This document shows, piece by piece, positions 16,861 to 26,424 of a stretch of DNA of 64,000 bases. The stretch is from Alistipes sp. (GTDB lineage Bacteria > Bacteroidota > Bacteroidia > Bacteroidales > Rikenellaceae), in the NCBI GenBank assembly GCA_017408825.1, contig JAFQTX010000037.1, positions 124,001-188,000 on the forward strand, written 5' to 3'. A model generated the notes under the pieces. The model searched no databases and had not been told where the DNA came from. It worked only from the letters and a program-made list of their open reading frames with translations. The translations under genes and the position numbers were made by a program. Position 1 is the stretch's first letter; the number at the start of each line of letters is the position of its first letter.

Positions 16861-18180
16861 ATGGAGGCTATACTAATCAAAGCATTACAATTCTTCGCAT
16901 CACTATCGCTGTTGGTGCTTATCCACGAGTTTGGACACTACATCACGGCACGCATATTCAAGATCCGTGTCGAGAAGTTCTACCTATTCTTCAACCCTTG
17001 GTTTACGCTCTACAAGCGTAAGATCGGCGAGACGGAGTATGGCATCGGCTGGTTGCCTATGGGTGGCTACGTATCGTTGGCAGGTATGATTGATGAGTCG
17101 GTGAGCAGCAACGACCTATCCTCAGAGCCACAGCCCTGGGAGTTCCGCACAAAGCCAGCGTGGCAGCGTCTAATAGTGATGCTCGCAGGCGTGTTTATGA
17201 ACGTGATACTCGCCATGGCGATATACTCTATGATGCTCTTCACGTGGGGTGAGCAGTATATCCACAACGACGACATCAAGCATGGCTACGCCTTCACAGA
17301 GGTTGGCGAGGCTCTCGGCTTCCAGGATGGCGATAAGATTGTAGCTATCGATGGCCAGAAGATTGGCAACATCAAGGATATCACCAAGCACCTCGTAATC
17401 GCCGACCAAGACCGCACAGTCTCCGTAGAGCGTGGTGGAGAGATGGTAGATATAACAATACCGCTGCAAACACTCGTTCAGATGCGTGAGGATGAGACCA
17501 TCTTAGGCTTCTACGACATAATAGTACCCTTTGAGATTGAGGAGGTTAAGTCAGAGAGCGCAGCGAGTGCAGGCCTTATGGCTGGCGATAAGGTTGTGGC
17601 CATAGATGGTAGCCCAGTACGTGACTTCGTGCAGGGCAAGGAGCTTTTGGCCTTAGCCAAGGAGCGCAATGCCGAGATTGACATTGTGCGCAACGCTTGC
17701 GACACCCTACGTCTTAGCGTGCCGGTGAATGGTGAGGCACAGCTCGGCGTGATGATCAAGCTGCCACAGCCCCGCACCGTAGAGTACGGCTTCTGGGAGT
17801 CTATACCCGCAGGCATCAAGCGTGGTGGCGAGCAGCTAAAGTCATACTGGGATCAGCTTAAGATGATTGTTAATCCCGAGACCAAGAGCTATAAGGAGGT
17901 GGGTGGTTTCATCGCCATCGGCAACATCTTCCCCGATGAGTGGAACTGGCAGAGCTTCTGGTCGCTTACGGCATTTATCTCGGTGGCTTTGGCCATAATG
18001 AACCTACTCCCAATCCCAGGTCTTGATGGTGGCCACGCACTATTCACCCTATGGGAGATTATCACACGTCGTAAGCCCAGCGAGCGATTTCTCGAGATTA
18101 CGCAGTACATCGGCATGGGACTCCTCATACTGCTGATGCTATATGCCAACGGCAACGACATCATACGACTATTTAAGTAA
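16861..18180 (+). CDS. rseP: Site-2 intramembrane metalloprotease RseP
   Basis: 439 residues. The zinc-binding HEFGH is at residues 22-26 in the first membrane segment, and the third ligand motif GLDGGH is near 390 in the C-terminal membrane block (MNLLPIPGLDGGHALF). Two PDZ domains lie between, marked by GFQDGDKIVAIDG and GLMAGDKVVAIDG. The family cleaves membrane-bound anti-sigma factors or residual signal peptides. Context with dxr and an envelope protein is the common dxr-rseP arrangement. The gap to radA is 6 bp, so they are cotranscribed. Confidence 0.95.
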   Translation: MEAILIKALQFFASLSLLVLIHEFGHYITARIFKIRVEKFYLFFNPWFTLYKRKIGETEYGIGWLPMGGYVSLAGMIDESVSSNDLSSEPQPWEFRTKPAWQRLIVMLAGVFMNVILAMAIYSMMLFTWGEQYIHNDDIKHGYAFTEVGEALGFQDGDKIVAIDGQKIGNIKDITKHLVIADQDRTVSVERGGEMVDITIPLQTLVQMREDETILGFYDIIVPFEIEEVKSESAASAGLMAGDKVVAIDGSPVRDFVQGKELLALAKERNAEIDIVRNACDTLRLSVPVNGEAQLGVMIKLPQPRTVEYGFWESIPAGIKRGGEQLKSYWDQLKMIVNPETKSYKEVGGFIAIGNIFPDEWNWQSFWSLTAFISVALAIMNLLPIPGLDGGHALFTLWEIITRRKPSERFLEITQYIGMGLLILLMLYANGNDIIRLFK

Positions 18181-18186
18181 ACGACA

Positions 18187-19545
18187 ATGGCAGCCAAACT
18201 TAAGCGCACGTTCTTCTGCACGGCGTGCGGCTACGAGACACCCAAGTGGCTGGGTAAGTGCCCCTCGTGTGGCGAGTGGAACACTATAACCGAGCACGTT
18301 GTGGCTAAGGAGTCGTCGCAGTCGGCACGCCTTAGGTCAGTACCAAAGCCACAGCCACAGCTTGTTCAGGATATCACGGAGCAGACAACACGCCGCATAG
18401 ATACAGGCATTGGCGAGCTTAACAGAGTGTTGGGCGGAGGCCTTGTGCCGGGCTCACTCATACTCCTTGGTGGCGAGCCAGGCATAGGCAAGTCTACCCT
18501 ATCGCTGCAAATTGCCCTCACGGCAAATGGCCTACGCACACTATATGTCTCGGGCGAGGAGTCTGCCGAGCAGATTAAGATGCGTGCCTTGCGTCTTGGC
18601 ATCGGCAATGAGCAGTGTACGGTGTATACCGAGACGCTACTCGAAAACATTGTGTCGCAGATTGAGGAGCTTCGCCCCGATATGGTTATCATCGACTCGA
18701 TACAGACAATGTCTACCGATGCAATAGAGTCGTCGGCAGGCAGCGTGCCACAAATACGTGAGTGCGCAGCAACACTGCTGCGTGTGGCCAAGAGCATGGG
18801 TACGGCGATATTTATCATCGGCCATATCACCAAGGATGGCACTATTGCAGGCCCAAAGATATTGGAGCATATCGTGGACGTGGTACTTCAGTTTGAGGGC
18901 GATGGAAACCACACATATCGCATACTGCGTGGCGTGAAAAACCGCTTTGGAGCGACCTCCGAGATTGGTCTGTTTGAGATGCGTGAGGCGGGACTACGCC
19001 AGGTGGATAACCCCTCGGAGATACTCATCACGCACTACGACGAGCCACTGTCGGGTTGCTCGATAGGCGCTGCCGTAGATGGCATACGCCCCTACGTTAT
19101 CGAGGTGCAGGCACTTGTGAGCAGCGCAGCCTATGGCACACCCCAGCGCTCGACGACAGGCTTCGACCAGCGACGACTAAATATGCTTATCGCCGTACTT
19201 GAGAAGCGTGTGGGTATGAAGATGTACCAGAAGGATGTCTTCCTCAACTTCGCCGGTGGATTTAAGATTTCGGATACGGGTATGGACCTCGCCGTTGTCG
19301 CTGCTATCATATCGTCGTACTACGACCGTGCGCTCAACGATAAGAGCTGCTGCGCAGGTGAGATAGGACTCTCGGGAGAGGTGCGCCCAGCACCACGTAC
19401 CGAGCAACGCATTGCCGAGGCAGCACGCTTAGGCTTCAAGCGCATCGTGGTGTCGAGCTTCGTGGAGCGCTCGATAAAGGCACCCAAAGGCATTGAGGTG
19501 GTCTATATCTCAAGCATCGAGCAACTCCCCAAGGCGATGTTCTAA
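18187..19545 (+). CDS. radA: DNA repair protein RadA
   Basis: 452 residues. An N-terminal zinc finger uses Cys11, Cys14, Cys25 and Cys28; the RecA-like core has Walker A GGEPGIGKST (95-104), the RadA-specific KNRFG motif near 255, and a C-terminal Lon-like domain (VFLNFAGGFKISDTGMDLAVVAAI). RadA is a DnaB-type helicase that promotes branch migration in recombination. It is the last gene of the operon; beyond it lie repeat array R3 and palindrome P4, which can serve as a shared 3' end with the convergent gene. Confidence 0.96.
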   Translation: MAAKLKRTFFCTACGYETPKWLGKCPSCGEWNTITEHVVAKESSQSARLRSVPKPQPQLVQDITEQTTRRIDTGIGELNRVLGGGLVPGSLILLGGEPGIGKSTLSLQIALTANGLRTLYVSGEESAEQIKMRALRLGIGNEQCTVYTETLLENIVSQIEELRPDMVIIDSIQTMSTDAIESSAGSVPQIRECAATLLRVAKSMGTAIFIIGHITKDGTIAGPKILEHIVDVVLQFEGDGNHTYRILRGVKNRFGATSEIGLFEMREAGLRQVDNPSEILITHYDEPLSGCSIGAAVDGIRPYVIEVQALVSSAAYGTPQRSTTGFDQRRLNMLIAVLEKRVGMKMYQKDVFLNFAGGFKISDTGMDLAVVAAIISSYYDRALNDKSCCAGEIGLSGEVRPAPRTEQRIAEAARLGFKRIVVSSFVERSIKAPKGIEVVYISSIEQLPKAMF

Positions 19546-19561
19546 GGAGTAAGAGAGGATG

Positions 19562-19712
19562 CTGAGAAAATAGGACCATTAGGACCATTAGGACAATTAA
19601 GATGGTTGCGACCAAGAGTACAAACAGCCAACGCCCCAACCGAAACAACAGCGTGATACCCGACCTCGTAATGGTCCTAATGGTCTTAATAGTCCTAATG
19701 GTCCTAAAAAAA
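19562..19712. repeat. 9-bp tandem-repeat array R3
   Basis: AGGACCATTAGGACCATTAGG, a GGTTGCGACCAAG block, a CCAACGCCCCAACCG block, CCCGACCTCGTAATGGTC and (GGTCCTAAT)n. Between convergent radA and the MORN-like gene, adjoining palindrome P4. No coding sense. Confidence 0.7.
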
Positions 19713-19723
19713 ATCCACAACCC

Positions 19724-19855
19724 AATTTCTTGAGAGAAGGGGTTAGGCTTGGTCTATCGCAAAAGAGACTACCGCAGGATAGTACTGTATCGTACAGCCT
19801 GCGGTAGTCTACTTTTGGGATGGACCGAGAATGACCCCTTATCTCGAGAAATTTA
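19724..19855. repeat. Palindromic element, copy P4, abutting the MORN-like gene stop
   Basis: Nested pairing over 132 bp: AATTTCTTGAGA with TCTCGAGAAATTT, AAGGGGTTA with TGACCCCTT, GGTC with GACC, and the inner hairpin AAAAGAGACTACCGCAGG to CCTGCGGTAGTCTACTTTT. The apical core is GTAC-TGTATC-GTAC. The sequence is diverged from P1-P3 at nearly every stem position but the pairing is kept. It ends on the TAA of the minus-strand gene. Confidence 0.7.
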
Positions 19856-22492
19856 GTAGGCTCTACTATGCTCCACAATCATTCCCTTACTATCAACAGC
19901 TATATGACGGCCGAGACCTGTATATGCCCTATACTCATGGCCATCGTCATACCAGCCACTCGCCTTAATCTTGCTACTACCGTGATACTCGACAAGGAGC
20001 TTGATAGGCGCACCAATAGGTATATAACCATCGACAACCTGCTCTACATGGTATTGATTGTAGCCCTTAGCGACAAACTTATCAATCTTCTCACGACGTG
20101 CACGCTTCTGCTTATACTGCGACTCAAGGCGAATGGTCTCCGAGGTACTTAGCTTATTACCATTTTGATAAATCTCGATGACTTTGCCCTGAGCGTCGAA
20201 GAGTGCACCATCGTAAAACTCAACACCCACAATAGCCTCTGGTGAGGAGTTAAGCTTAATCTTACGTATCTTAAGACGCTGTTCATCGTTGAGAGGATTA
20301 ACAATAGTCTTATCGAACTGTAACCTATACTCACCATCGAACAATCGGCCATCGGCAAACTTGATATAGTTCTGATTATAGGTCACACCATCCTTCGCAT
20401 AATCTACTTTCTTAAGAGTCAGCCCCTCATCACGATAGTTTGTCGAATAATATGCATGGCCCAATGGCGTTGAAGTAATCAACTCTGAGCCTTTGATAGT
20501 TAAGCCATCATTATACATCACTTGTATAACATCTATATCCCTTGATATAAAAGAGTTGATATGTGGAGGTAGAGCATTCGTGTCATCTCTAAACTTCTCT
20601 AATGTTGAATATGATGACATACGAAGTATTACACGATCGCCATTGGCATAGTTGAAATATAAGTAATCTTCGCCACTATCTTTATTATACTCGACATACG
20701 AAAGGTCCAAATATGTATGACGCATATAGCTTATACGCTTACCATAATAGTAGTTGTGGTAATACCTTGTCACATCCCTCTTCTTTGCCTGCTCCCATCG
20801 TTGTTTCTGAGCTGCCAGCTTGGACTTCTCAATACTAAACTCATATGATTTTTTCGTTCCATCTGACAAAGTAAGGACACCGGTATTAACGTGTTGATTG
20901 AAATCCTCCCATTTCCAGCCATCATAATCAATCAACATCTGAGGTGTAACAACTATTCCTCGTGTTGTGCCACTATAGTGATTGCCATTGGCAAAGGTAT
21001 ACGATATAGAATTATTTGAGATATAGCCATTCTCGTAGACAATCTTGTAATCACCTTCAATCTCTGAGTATCCGTAGTATGATTCTAATTGAAAGAACGT
21101 GCCATCGGCGAATTTTGCATTACCGCTTAAACCATACTTTAGACACCACTTATAGTCGATACACTTCTCGAGATTGATAATCTCATTAAGCGTAGGGCTC
21201 CAGCCACCGAACGACATATATATGCTGGTATCTTCAGTTTTAACATCAATCAAGCTATAGTTGAATTGTCTCTTGGGATCTCGAATGATTAGTTTAATAT
21301 CGCCAACATTAATCACGTCGGGCAACTCAATAGGTTTTCCCTGTGCAACAGTTAGACATATGCCATTGGCCAGCGTAAGCTTACCAAGCACAATCCAATC
21401 ATCAAGAGACTCAACCTGTAGTTCAAGATCTTCGGGATAGAGTAGCGCCTGATGCTGTTCCAAAACAACATTTCTATTGTAGTCACCCTCATATTTCACT
21501 CCATTGGGGAAGGTGTAGTACATCTTATGAGGCGTTATACGACCATACTTACACTTTAGGTTGAAATCAAGTGAGGAGTTAATCACACTTAATGTACTGC
21601 CATTAGCATAGACAAGCTCTCCGTTATCCATATGGGTAAATAGAGTGTCGTCCCACTCCCACTCTATGCTCTTAAGGTCGATAAGTTCATCAATGGTTGT
21701 GGGTGCAAGATTACGATACGAGCCATTGTACTTAGCACCATTTGCAAAGCTATACCAGATATTATCATGGCATATCCTACCCTCTTTGATAGCGATGCTA
21801 AACTCCAAAATCTTATCTTTGCTACACTTAATAACATCACCATTAGTGCGTGTAATGGTCATATTACCACTCTTATCAATCAACGCAGTGGCCTTGTTCG
21901 AGAAGCTAAGCGTAGCTGTGGTAATCTTATCCCAGCCCGATACCTCGACACCCATAGCGGTAGAGGCTGTAAGCGTAACGACACCACCACAGTTGGTGTA
22001 ACTATCGCAATCCACAGCTCTCTTTGCCAACGCTATATACTTCTCATCAACACTACATTCTACCTCTATAGTAGATTGACCTGTAAGCTCTGTGCACTTC
22101 GTAGGAATGGTCAGCGCAAAGGTCTCGTCGCCATTAAGCACAGCAATACTTTCGCTACCACGTCTAATCTCACCATTACGCAGTGTCACGATTGTTGCCT
22201 TGAGCTTTTTATCGACAACGTAGCTAACATCACCTGAGAATGTAACACCCTGGCGCTCCATCGTAAATATCGCATCGCTAACACTGCCATCCGTAAACCT
22301 ACCTTGCAGCGTATATAGATATTCGTTGGTATCATCGCCATTCTTGATTGTCATAATACCCTCGCCGGCAGGTAGCTTGTCTACAACAGCACCAACATAG
22401 CGAACACTCTTACCAAGAAGATTAATAGGCTTCTGAGCACTTACCGAGGCAAACGTTAGTAGTCCAGCAAGTAGTAGCAATAGTCGTCTCAT
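19853..22492 (-). CDS. Exported 879-residue protein with MORN-like repeats
   Basis: Signal peptide LLLLLAGLLTFASVSAQ (cleavage about residue 19) predicts a periplasmic or outer-membrane location. Throughout the protein short motifs of the form Y-x-F-A-N-G-x-x-Y-x-G recur, for example YSFANGAKYNGSYRN (about 265), YYTFPNGVKYEGDYN (about 325), YTFANGNHYSGT (about 505) and IKFADGRLFDGEYRL (about 725), as in MORN repeats. The spacing is irregular and the intervals long, so this is a diverged or extended MORN protein of unknown function. It is monocistronic with a -7 box TATCTTTG at 22525-22532 (minus). Confidence 0.7.
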   Translation of the reverse strand: MRRLLLLLAGLLTFASVSAQKPINLLGKSVRYVGAVVDKLPAGEGIMTIKNGDDTNEYLYTLQGRFTDGSVSDAIFTMERQGVTFSGDVSYVVDKKLKATIVTLRNGEIRRGSESIAVLNGDETFALTIPTKCTELTGQSTIEVECSVDEKYIALAKRAVDCDSYTNCGGVVTLTASTAMGVEVSGWDKITTATLSFSNKATALIDKSGNMTITRTNGDVIKCSKDKILEFSIAIKEGRICHDNIWYSFANGAKYNGSYRNLAPTTIDELIDLKSIEWEWDDTLFTHMDNGELVYANGSTLSVINSSLDFNLKCKYGRITPHKMYYTFPNGVKYEGDYNRNVVLEQHQALLYPEDLELQVESLDDWIVLGKLTLANGICLTVAQGKPIELPDVINVGDIKLIIRDPKRQFNYSLIDVKTEDTSIYMSFGGWSPTLNEIINLEKCIDYKWCLKYGLSGNAKFADGTFFQLESYYGYSEIEGDYKIVYENGYISNNSISYTFANGNHYSGTTRGIVVTPQMLIDYDGWKWEDFNQHVNTGVLTLSDGTKKSYEFSIEKSKLAAQKQRWEQAKKRDVTRYYHNYYYGKRISYMRHTYLDLSYVEYNKDSGEDYLYFNYANGDRVILRMSSYSTLEKFRDDTNALPPHINSFISRDIDVIQVMYNDGLTIKGSELITSTPLGHAYYSTNYRDEGLTLKKVDYAKDGVTYNQNYIKFADGRLFDGEYRLQFDKTIVNPLNDEQRLKIRKIKLNSSPEAIVGVEFYDGALFDAQGKVIEIYQNGNKLSTSETIRLESQYKQKRARREKIDKFVAKGYNQYHVEQVVDGYIPIGAPIKLLVEYHGSSKIKASGWYDDGHEYRAYTGLGRHIAVDSKGMIVEHSRAY

Positions 22493-22633
22493 ATATGAAA
22501 GTTGTTTATGGTGTATCGGTTTAGCAAAGATACTATATTTTGATGAGAGAGTGAACTTTTTTTTGTATCACATTATGCCAAAGAGGGTGTTCGGTATAGG
22601 ATTTGTCCTACGGAGGTTAAAAAGAGTAGTGTT

Positions 22634-22957
22634 ATGAGGATTTCGGATTTTGACAGCATCATACGCTCGGAGCGGCTGATGCTCATAGATTTTTATGCTA
22701 CGTGGTGCGGGGCGTGTAGTGCTATGGACCAAACACTTGACCGTGTAGCCTTGGCTCTCAGCGACTTAGTTACGGTGGTGCGCATCGACACCTCAACCCC
22801 GAGTAGCCGTGAGTTGGTACGTCGCTATAATATCGTTGCGGTGCCCACGCTGATACTCTTCTCGCACGGCGACAGGCTGTGGCGTGAGAGTGGCATCGTG
22901 TCGTTCGACAGACTATGTAGCACCATACGGTGCTTCCGACGCCTGACGATCTTCTGA
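22634..22957 (+). CDS. Thioredoxin-like protein
   Basis: 107 residues, the length of a single thioredoxin domain. The redox motif WCGAC is at 24-28 (thioredoxin has WCGPC) and the cis-proline is in VAVPTLIL. There is no signal peptide, so it is cytoplasmic. The Ala in the motif and the lack of an adjacent reductase leave the substrate open. It is a single gene divergent from the MORN-like gene; no clear promoter was found. Confidence 0.85.
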   Translation: MRISDFDSIIRSERLMLIDFYATWCGACSAMDQTLDRVALALSDLVTVVRIDTSTPSSRELVRRYNIVAVPTLILFSHGDRLWRESGIVSFDRLCSTIRCFRRLTIF

Positions 22958-22984
22958 TCGAGCAGTGAGCGTCGAGGTGATAGC

Positions 22985-23110
22985 AAGAGATTAGAGGAGA
23001 TTGGGGAGATTAGGGAGATTGGGGTGATTTGGAAGATTGGGGAGATTAAGGAGATTAAGGAGTTTAGTGAAATTAAGGATAATCCCTAAGTTCCCTAAAC
23101 TCCCTAACCT
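22985..23110. repeat. Low-complexity GGAGATTGG tandem repeat
   Basis: About a dozen imperfect copies of a GAGATTGGG/GAGATTAAG nonamer, then CCCTAAACTCCCTAAC. It resembles the 9-bp arrays elsewhere but lacks their other blocks. Intergenic between convergent genes. Confidence 0.5.
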
Positions 23111-23155
23111 ACCACGACTAGATATTTGCAGCATCTACTGCCTTATCTCAGGAAA

Positions 23156-24145
23156 TTATTTTTTGAGATCAACCGTAACGTGAGGAAACGGAAACTCAAT
23201 ACCGTGCTTAGGCAGCTCGGTATAGATACGCTCGTTGAAGTCTAACTTAACGCCCCAATAATCCCCGTTGCGTACCCACACACGCAGCGAGAAGTTCACT
23301 GAGCTATCGGCAAGCTCGGTGAGGAATACCACAGGAGCTGGGTCAGCGGCAACACGCTTGTCGGCACGTGCAATGGCAAGCAACACCTCACGAACCTTCT
23401 CGATGTCAGAGCCATACTCCACACTAACAGTCCAATCTACACGACGCATCTCGCCCTTAGAGTAGTTGTCGATAACAGCGGTAGAGATGGTGCTGTTGGG
23501 GATATAGATAACACGGTTGTCTACGGTGCGAATCTCGGTAGAGAAGAGGCCAATCTTCTCTACAGTACCCTCCTCGCCCTGAGCGTCGATATAGTCACCC
23601 ACACGATAGGGCTTGAGGAAGAGGATCATAACTCCACCGGCAAAATTCTGGAGTGTGCCGCTAAGAGCCATACCTACAGCCAAACCAGCAGATGCGAGCA
23701 TCGCCACGATAGAGGCTGTGTTGATGCCCAAGACCTGAATTACGATGAGGATGATGAGCGTGTAGAGCAACACCTTGATAACGCCAGAGAGGAACGAGCG
23801 CAACGATATCTCCACGTTGCGGCGCTCGTAGATACGATCCATAAAGCGCAGCACACGGCGGATAATCCAACGACCCAAGTAGTAGATTACAAGGGCAGCG
23901 ATAATCTTAAGGCCAAGATTAACAGCGCCATCAACAATAATGTTTACAAGTTCACCAAAGTCGTACGAGAGTAGCTTATCGACACTCTCCTTGATATTCT
24001 CAGGATTGGTAATCTGCTCGATAACCTGCTCAGGAGAAGCAGTTTCAGCCACCTCGACACCACTCTCAGTAGCCTCGACAACAGTCTCAGCGGCGGGAGC
24101 CTGAGCAGCAGCCTCCTCACCCTCGATAAAGAAAAGATGTTTCAT
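23156..24145 (-). CDS. Small-conductance mechanosensitive channel (MscS family)
   Basis: 329 residues. An acidic, Ala/Glu-rich N-terminal 50 residues is followed by membrane segments (about 75-95 and 125-150), the pore-lining helix AGLAVGMALSGTLQNFAGGVMIL with the family's Gly/Ala packing pattern, and the beta domain beginning KPYRVGDYIDAQGEEGTVEKIGLFST. MscS channels release osmolytes on hypo-osmotic shock. It is the third gene of an operon with the DUF4831 and AlkD-like genes (gap 42 bp). Confidence 0.93.
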   Translation of the reverse strand: MKHLFFIEGEEAAAQAPAAETVVEATESGVEVAETASPEQVIEQITNPENIKESVDKLLSYDFGELVNIIVDGAVNLGLKIIAALVIYYLGRWIIRRVLRFMDRIYERRNVEISLRSFLSGVIKVLLYTLIILIVIQVLGINTASIVAMLASAGLAVGMALSGTLQNFAGGVMILFLKPYRVGDYIDAQGEEGTVEKIGLFSTEIRTVDNRVIYIPNSTISTAVIDNYSKGEMRRVDWTVSVEYGSDIEKVREVLLAIARADKRVAADPAPVVFLTELADSSVNFSLRVWVRNGDYWGVKLDFNERIYTELPKHGIEFPFPHVTVDLKK

Positions 24146-24187
24146 CGTTAGATAAATTTGTGTTATTGAGTTACTGTAATTGTTCCA

Positions 24188-24832
24188 CTACACATACTCC
24201 AACCTCCAGGCCAGCTCCTCCTCGATAAGTTGCTTTGTACGGGAGTCGGCAAGGCGCTCGAGGAGCACTGGTATGCCCACCTTTGCCGAGCGGTCACGTG
24301 ATGCCACGTAGCACAACAGTGCCACAACACCCTGAGCGATATAGTGCGACTCGGGGTTTGCACGCACAGCATTCTCCACAGCGATAAAGGCCACCTCCGT
24401 TGTAGTGCGCTCGTTGCGTGATGCCGCCATAAGCGCTGCATAGGCTACATACTCGTTGCTCTCGGTGGTCCAGATGCCCATCAGCGAGTTGATATCGTAG
24501 ATCTTCGAGAGGAGTGCAAAGGCGAGCTCCTCGCTAAGCTCGGCATTGACGATGCCACGTGACCAGAAGGGGAACTCGTTGATATCGACACTCTTGGCCG
24601 TAGCCAGATGACAGGCAGCGAGCTTTAATTCACGCACCTGCTGCTTGTAGAGATACTTGGCAAACTCGTAGTCGGGACTCTCCTCGGCGACAATCTCTCG
24701 CACTGTGGCGATGCTCACGCCATAGTTTAGGCCATACCTCTGGCCATCACGTGCCATACTCTCCGACACTGCGCCATTCATCTGCTTGCGTAGGCGGCCA
24801 AGCAGCGATATCATTCTTTGCGTATTGTCCAT
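24188..24832 (-). CDS. AlkD-like DNA alkylation repair/HEAT-repeat protein
   Basis: 214 residues, predicted all-helical. The N-terminal block YGLNYGVSIATVREIVAEESPDYEFAKYLYKQQVRELKLAA (given in part: YGVSIATVREIV, QQVRELKLAACHLA) matches the start of the AlkD-type DNA alkylation family, HEAT-like glycosylases for N3- and N7-alkyl purines. Catalytic Asp/Trp residues of AlkD cannot be assigned with certainty, so glycosylase activity is unproven. Its start is 1 bp after the DUF4831 stop, implying translational coupling. Confidence 0.65.
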   Translation of the reverse strand: MDNTQRMISLLGRLRKQMNGAVSESMARDGQRYGLNYGVSIATVREIVAEESPDYEFAKYLYKQQVRELKLAACHLATAKSVDINEFPFWSRGIVNAELSEELAFALLSKIYDINSLMGIWTTESNEYVAYAALMAASRNERTTTEVAFIAVENAVRANPESHYIAQGVVALLCYVASRDRSAKVGIPVLLERLADSRTKQLIEEELAWRLEYV

Positions 24833-24833
24833 A

Positions 24834-25781
24834 CTACTTCGTTGGAGCCAAAATCTTCACGGTCTTGCCATACTCATATATAGGCAGTATGCGCTCAACG
24901 AGCACGTCACCAACAAGGCTTAGGGTGATCTCCGAGTTGTTGGCATAGCGATACTCGGCCTTACCCTTGATGTTGCTCTCGGGGTAGGTGGTATCTGTTG
25001 GGTTGATTGTCACAAGGAGAATGTCGCCACGCTGGTCTTTTGTAGAGAGCATACCGATATTGTCGTTGAAACGTGCCACGATATGGCTCTGTGGCAACGC
25101 CTTAGGCTCTGGCATAGCTACCGTTTCGGGGTCTACGCCCTCGGCCACTGCGGGAGCTTCAACCTTCTCGTACTCGGGTGCCGACACAGGGACAAAGTAG
25201 CGATACTTAAGCGTCGTTGAGCTTCTCTTACCTAAGAATAACTCGGTGTACTCACGCTCAAGGCGCTCAATCTCACGCAGTGCACTCTCGAGACCTGCGC
25301 CATAGACACCATCACCAAGCTCGGCAGTGATAAGCTCAAGACGTGCGGTGCGCAGTGCGAAAATCTGGTCGGCAGTGCTCTTAGCGCTCTTCTCCGCATC
25401 GCCAGCTGTGGCACTCATACGGTCGGGCAACAGGACTGGGAAGGGCTCCTCGTCGATGATCTCAACCCTGCAAGGCTCGGCAGCAAGATAGGCGTCGTTA
25501 TCGACAACCGAGACATTGGCCTCGACGATGGTATATAGCTTACTATCCACCTTTCGTGCCTGACATCCCAACATTCGCTCGGCATACTTGGCATAGGGGC
25601 CAGCGACGTAGTTATCTACCTGAATGGTAAGGTCCACGGCAAGCATCGTATGAGCCTCAGCAACAGTGACATTGCCATTCTCGATGAAAGTGCCGATACG
25701 CTTCTTCACGACGAGCTGTGCTGCTGCATCGAACGAGGTTATCGTTCCGAGCAAGAGTAGTGCTATGATAAATCTCTTCAT
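24834..25781 (-). CDS. DUF4831 family exported protein
   Basis: 315 residues with a signal peptide (FIIALLLLGTITSFDAAAQ). The body, with VAEAHTMLAVDLTIQVDNYVAGPYAKYAERMLG and DQIFALRTARLELITAELGDG (each quoted in part as AEAHTMLAVDL and IFALRTARLELITAE), matches DUF4831, a Bacteroidota family of unknown function. It is probably periplasmic. It is the first gene of the operon with the AlkD-like protein and MscS; beyond its start lies repeat array R4. Confidence 0.75.
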   Translation of the reverse strand: MKRFIIALLLLGTITSFDAAAQLVVKKRIGTFIENGNVTVAEAHTMLAVDLTIQVDNYVAGPYAKYAERMLGCQARKVDSKLYTIVEANVSVVDNDAYLAAEPCRVEIIDEEPFPVLLPDRMSATAGDAEKSAKSTADQIFALRTARLELITAELGDGVYGAGLESALREIERLEREYTELFLGKRSSTTLKYRYFVPVSAPEYEKVEAPAVAEGVDPETVAMPEPKALPQSHIVARFNDNIGMLSTKDQRGDILLVTINPTDTTYPESNIKGKAEYRYANNSEITLSLVGDVLVERILPIYEYGKTVKILAPTK

Positions 25782-25865
25782 AATGGTACGATTAAATTTG
25801 CGAATAACTCAACAAAGATATGAAAAAAAAGATTAAAGCACAAAAAAGTGAAGGATAATTGCTTT

Positions 25866-26160
<295 letters not shown>

Positions 26161-26166
26161 CAACCC

Positions 26167-26294
26167 AATTTTTGATTAGAAGGCTGCAGATGTGGCCTCG
26201 ATTAAGAGATTGCCCCGGATGGGACATACTTGGCGTATTTCCCATTCGGGGCAATGATTGAGAGGTCACAGATGCGGCCTTATGGTCGAAAATT
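26167..26294. repeat. 128-bp palindromic element, copy P5
   Basis: Outer arms as in P2 (AATTTTTGATTAGAAGG / TATGGTCGAAAATT), middle stem TGGCCTC/GAGGTCA, inner hairpin ATTGCCCCGGATGGG to CCCATTCGGGGCAAT (26209-26255), core CATAC-TTGG-CGTAT. Compared with P2, GGGC/GCCC has become CCCC/GGGG and GATAGG/CCTATT has become GATGGG/CCCATT: paired changes. Confidence 0.75.
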
Positions 26295-26424
26295 AGATTT
26301 TTGATTAGAGGGCTGCAGATACAACGCTCGGCAAAAATGCCACCGATGGGTAGTACTTAACGTACGTCCCATTGGTGGCATTTTTTGTTAGCGGAAGTAG
26401 ATGCGGCCTTATAATCGAAAATTA
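26291..26424. repeat. Palindromic element, copy P6, abutting the AspT-like gene stop
   Basis: Same arms; inner hairpin AAAAATGCCACCGATGGG to CCCATTGGTGGCATTTTTT (26333-26386), core GTAC-TTAAC-GTAC. It ends on the TAA (26422-26424) of the minus-strand transporter gene. The uridine-rich flank on the minus strand makes the inner hairpin a good terminator. Confidence 0.75.

Noticed and set aside
19724-19855. Reading P4 as an ordinary single terminator
   Set aside because: The pairing extends over 132 bp with the same nested layout and apical core as the other palindromes, far more than a terminator needs.
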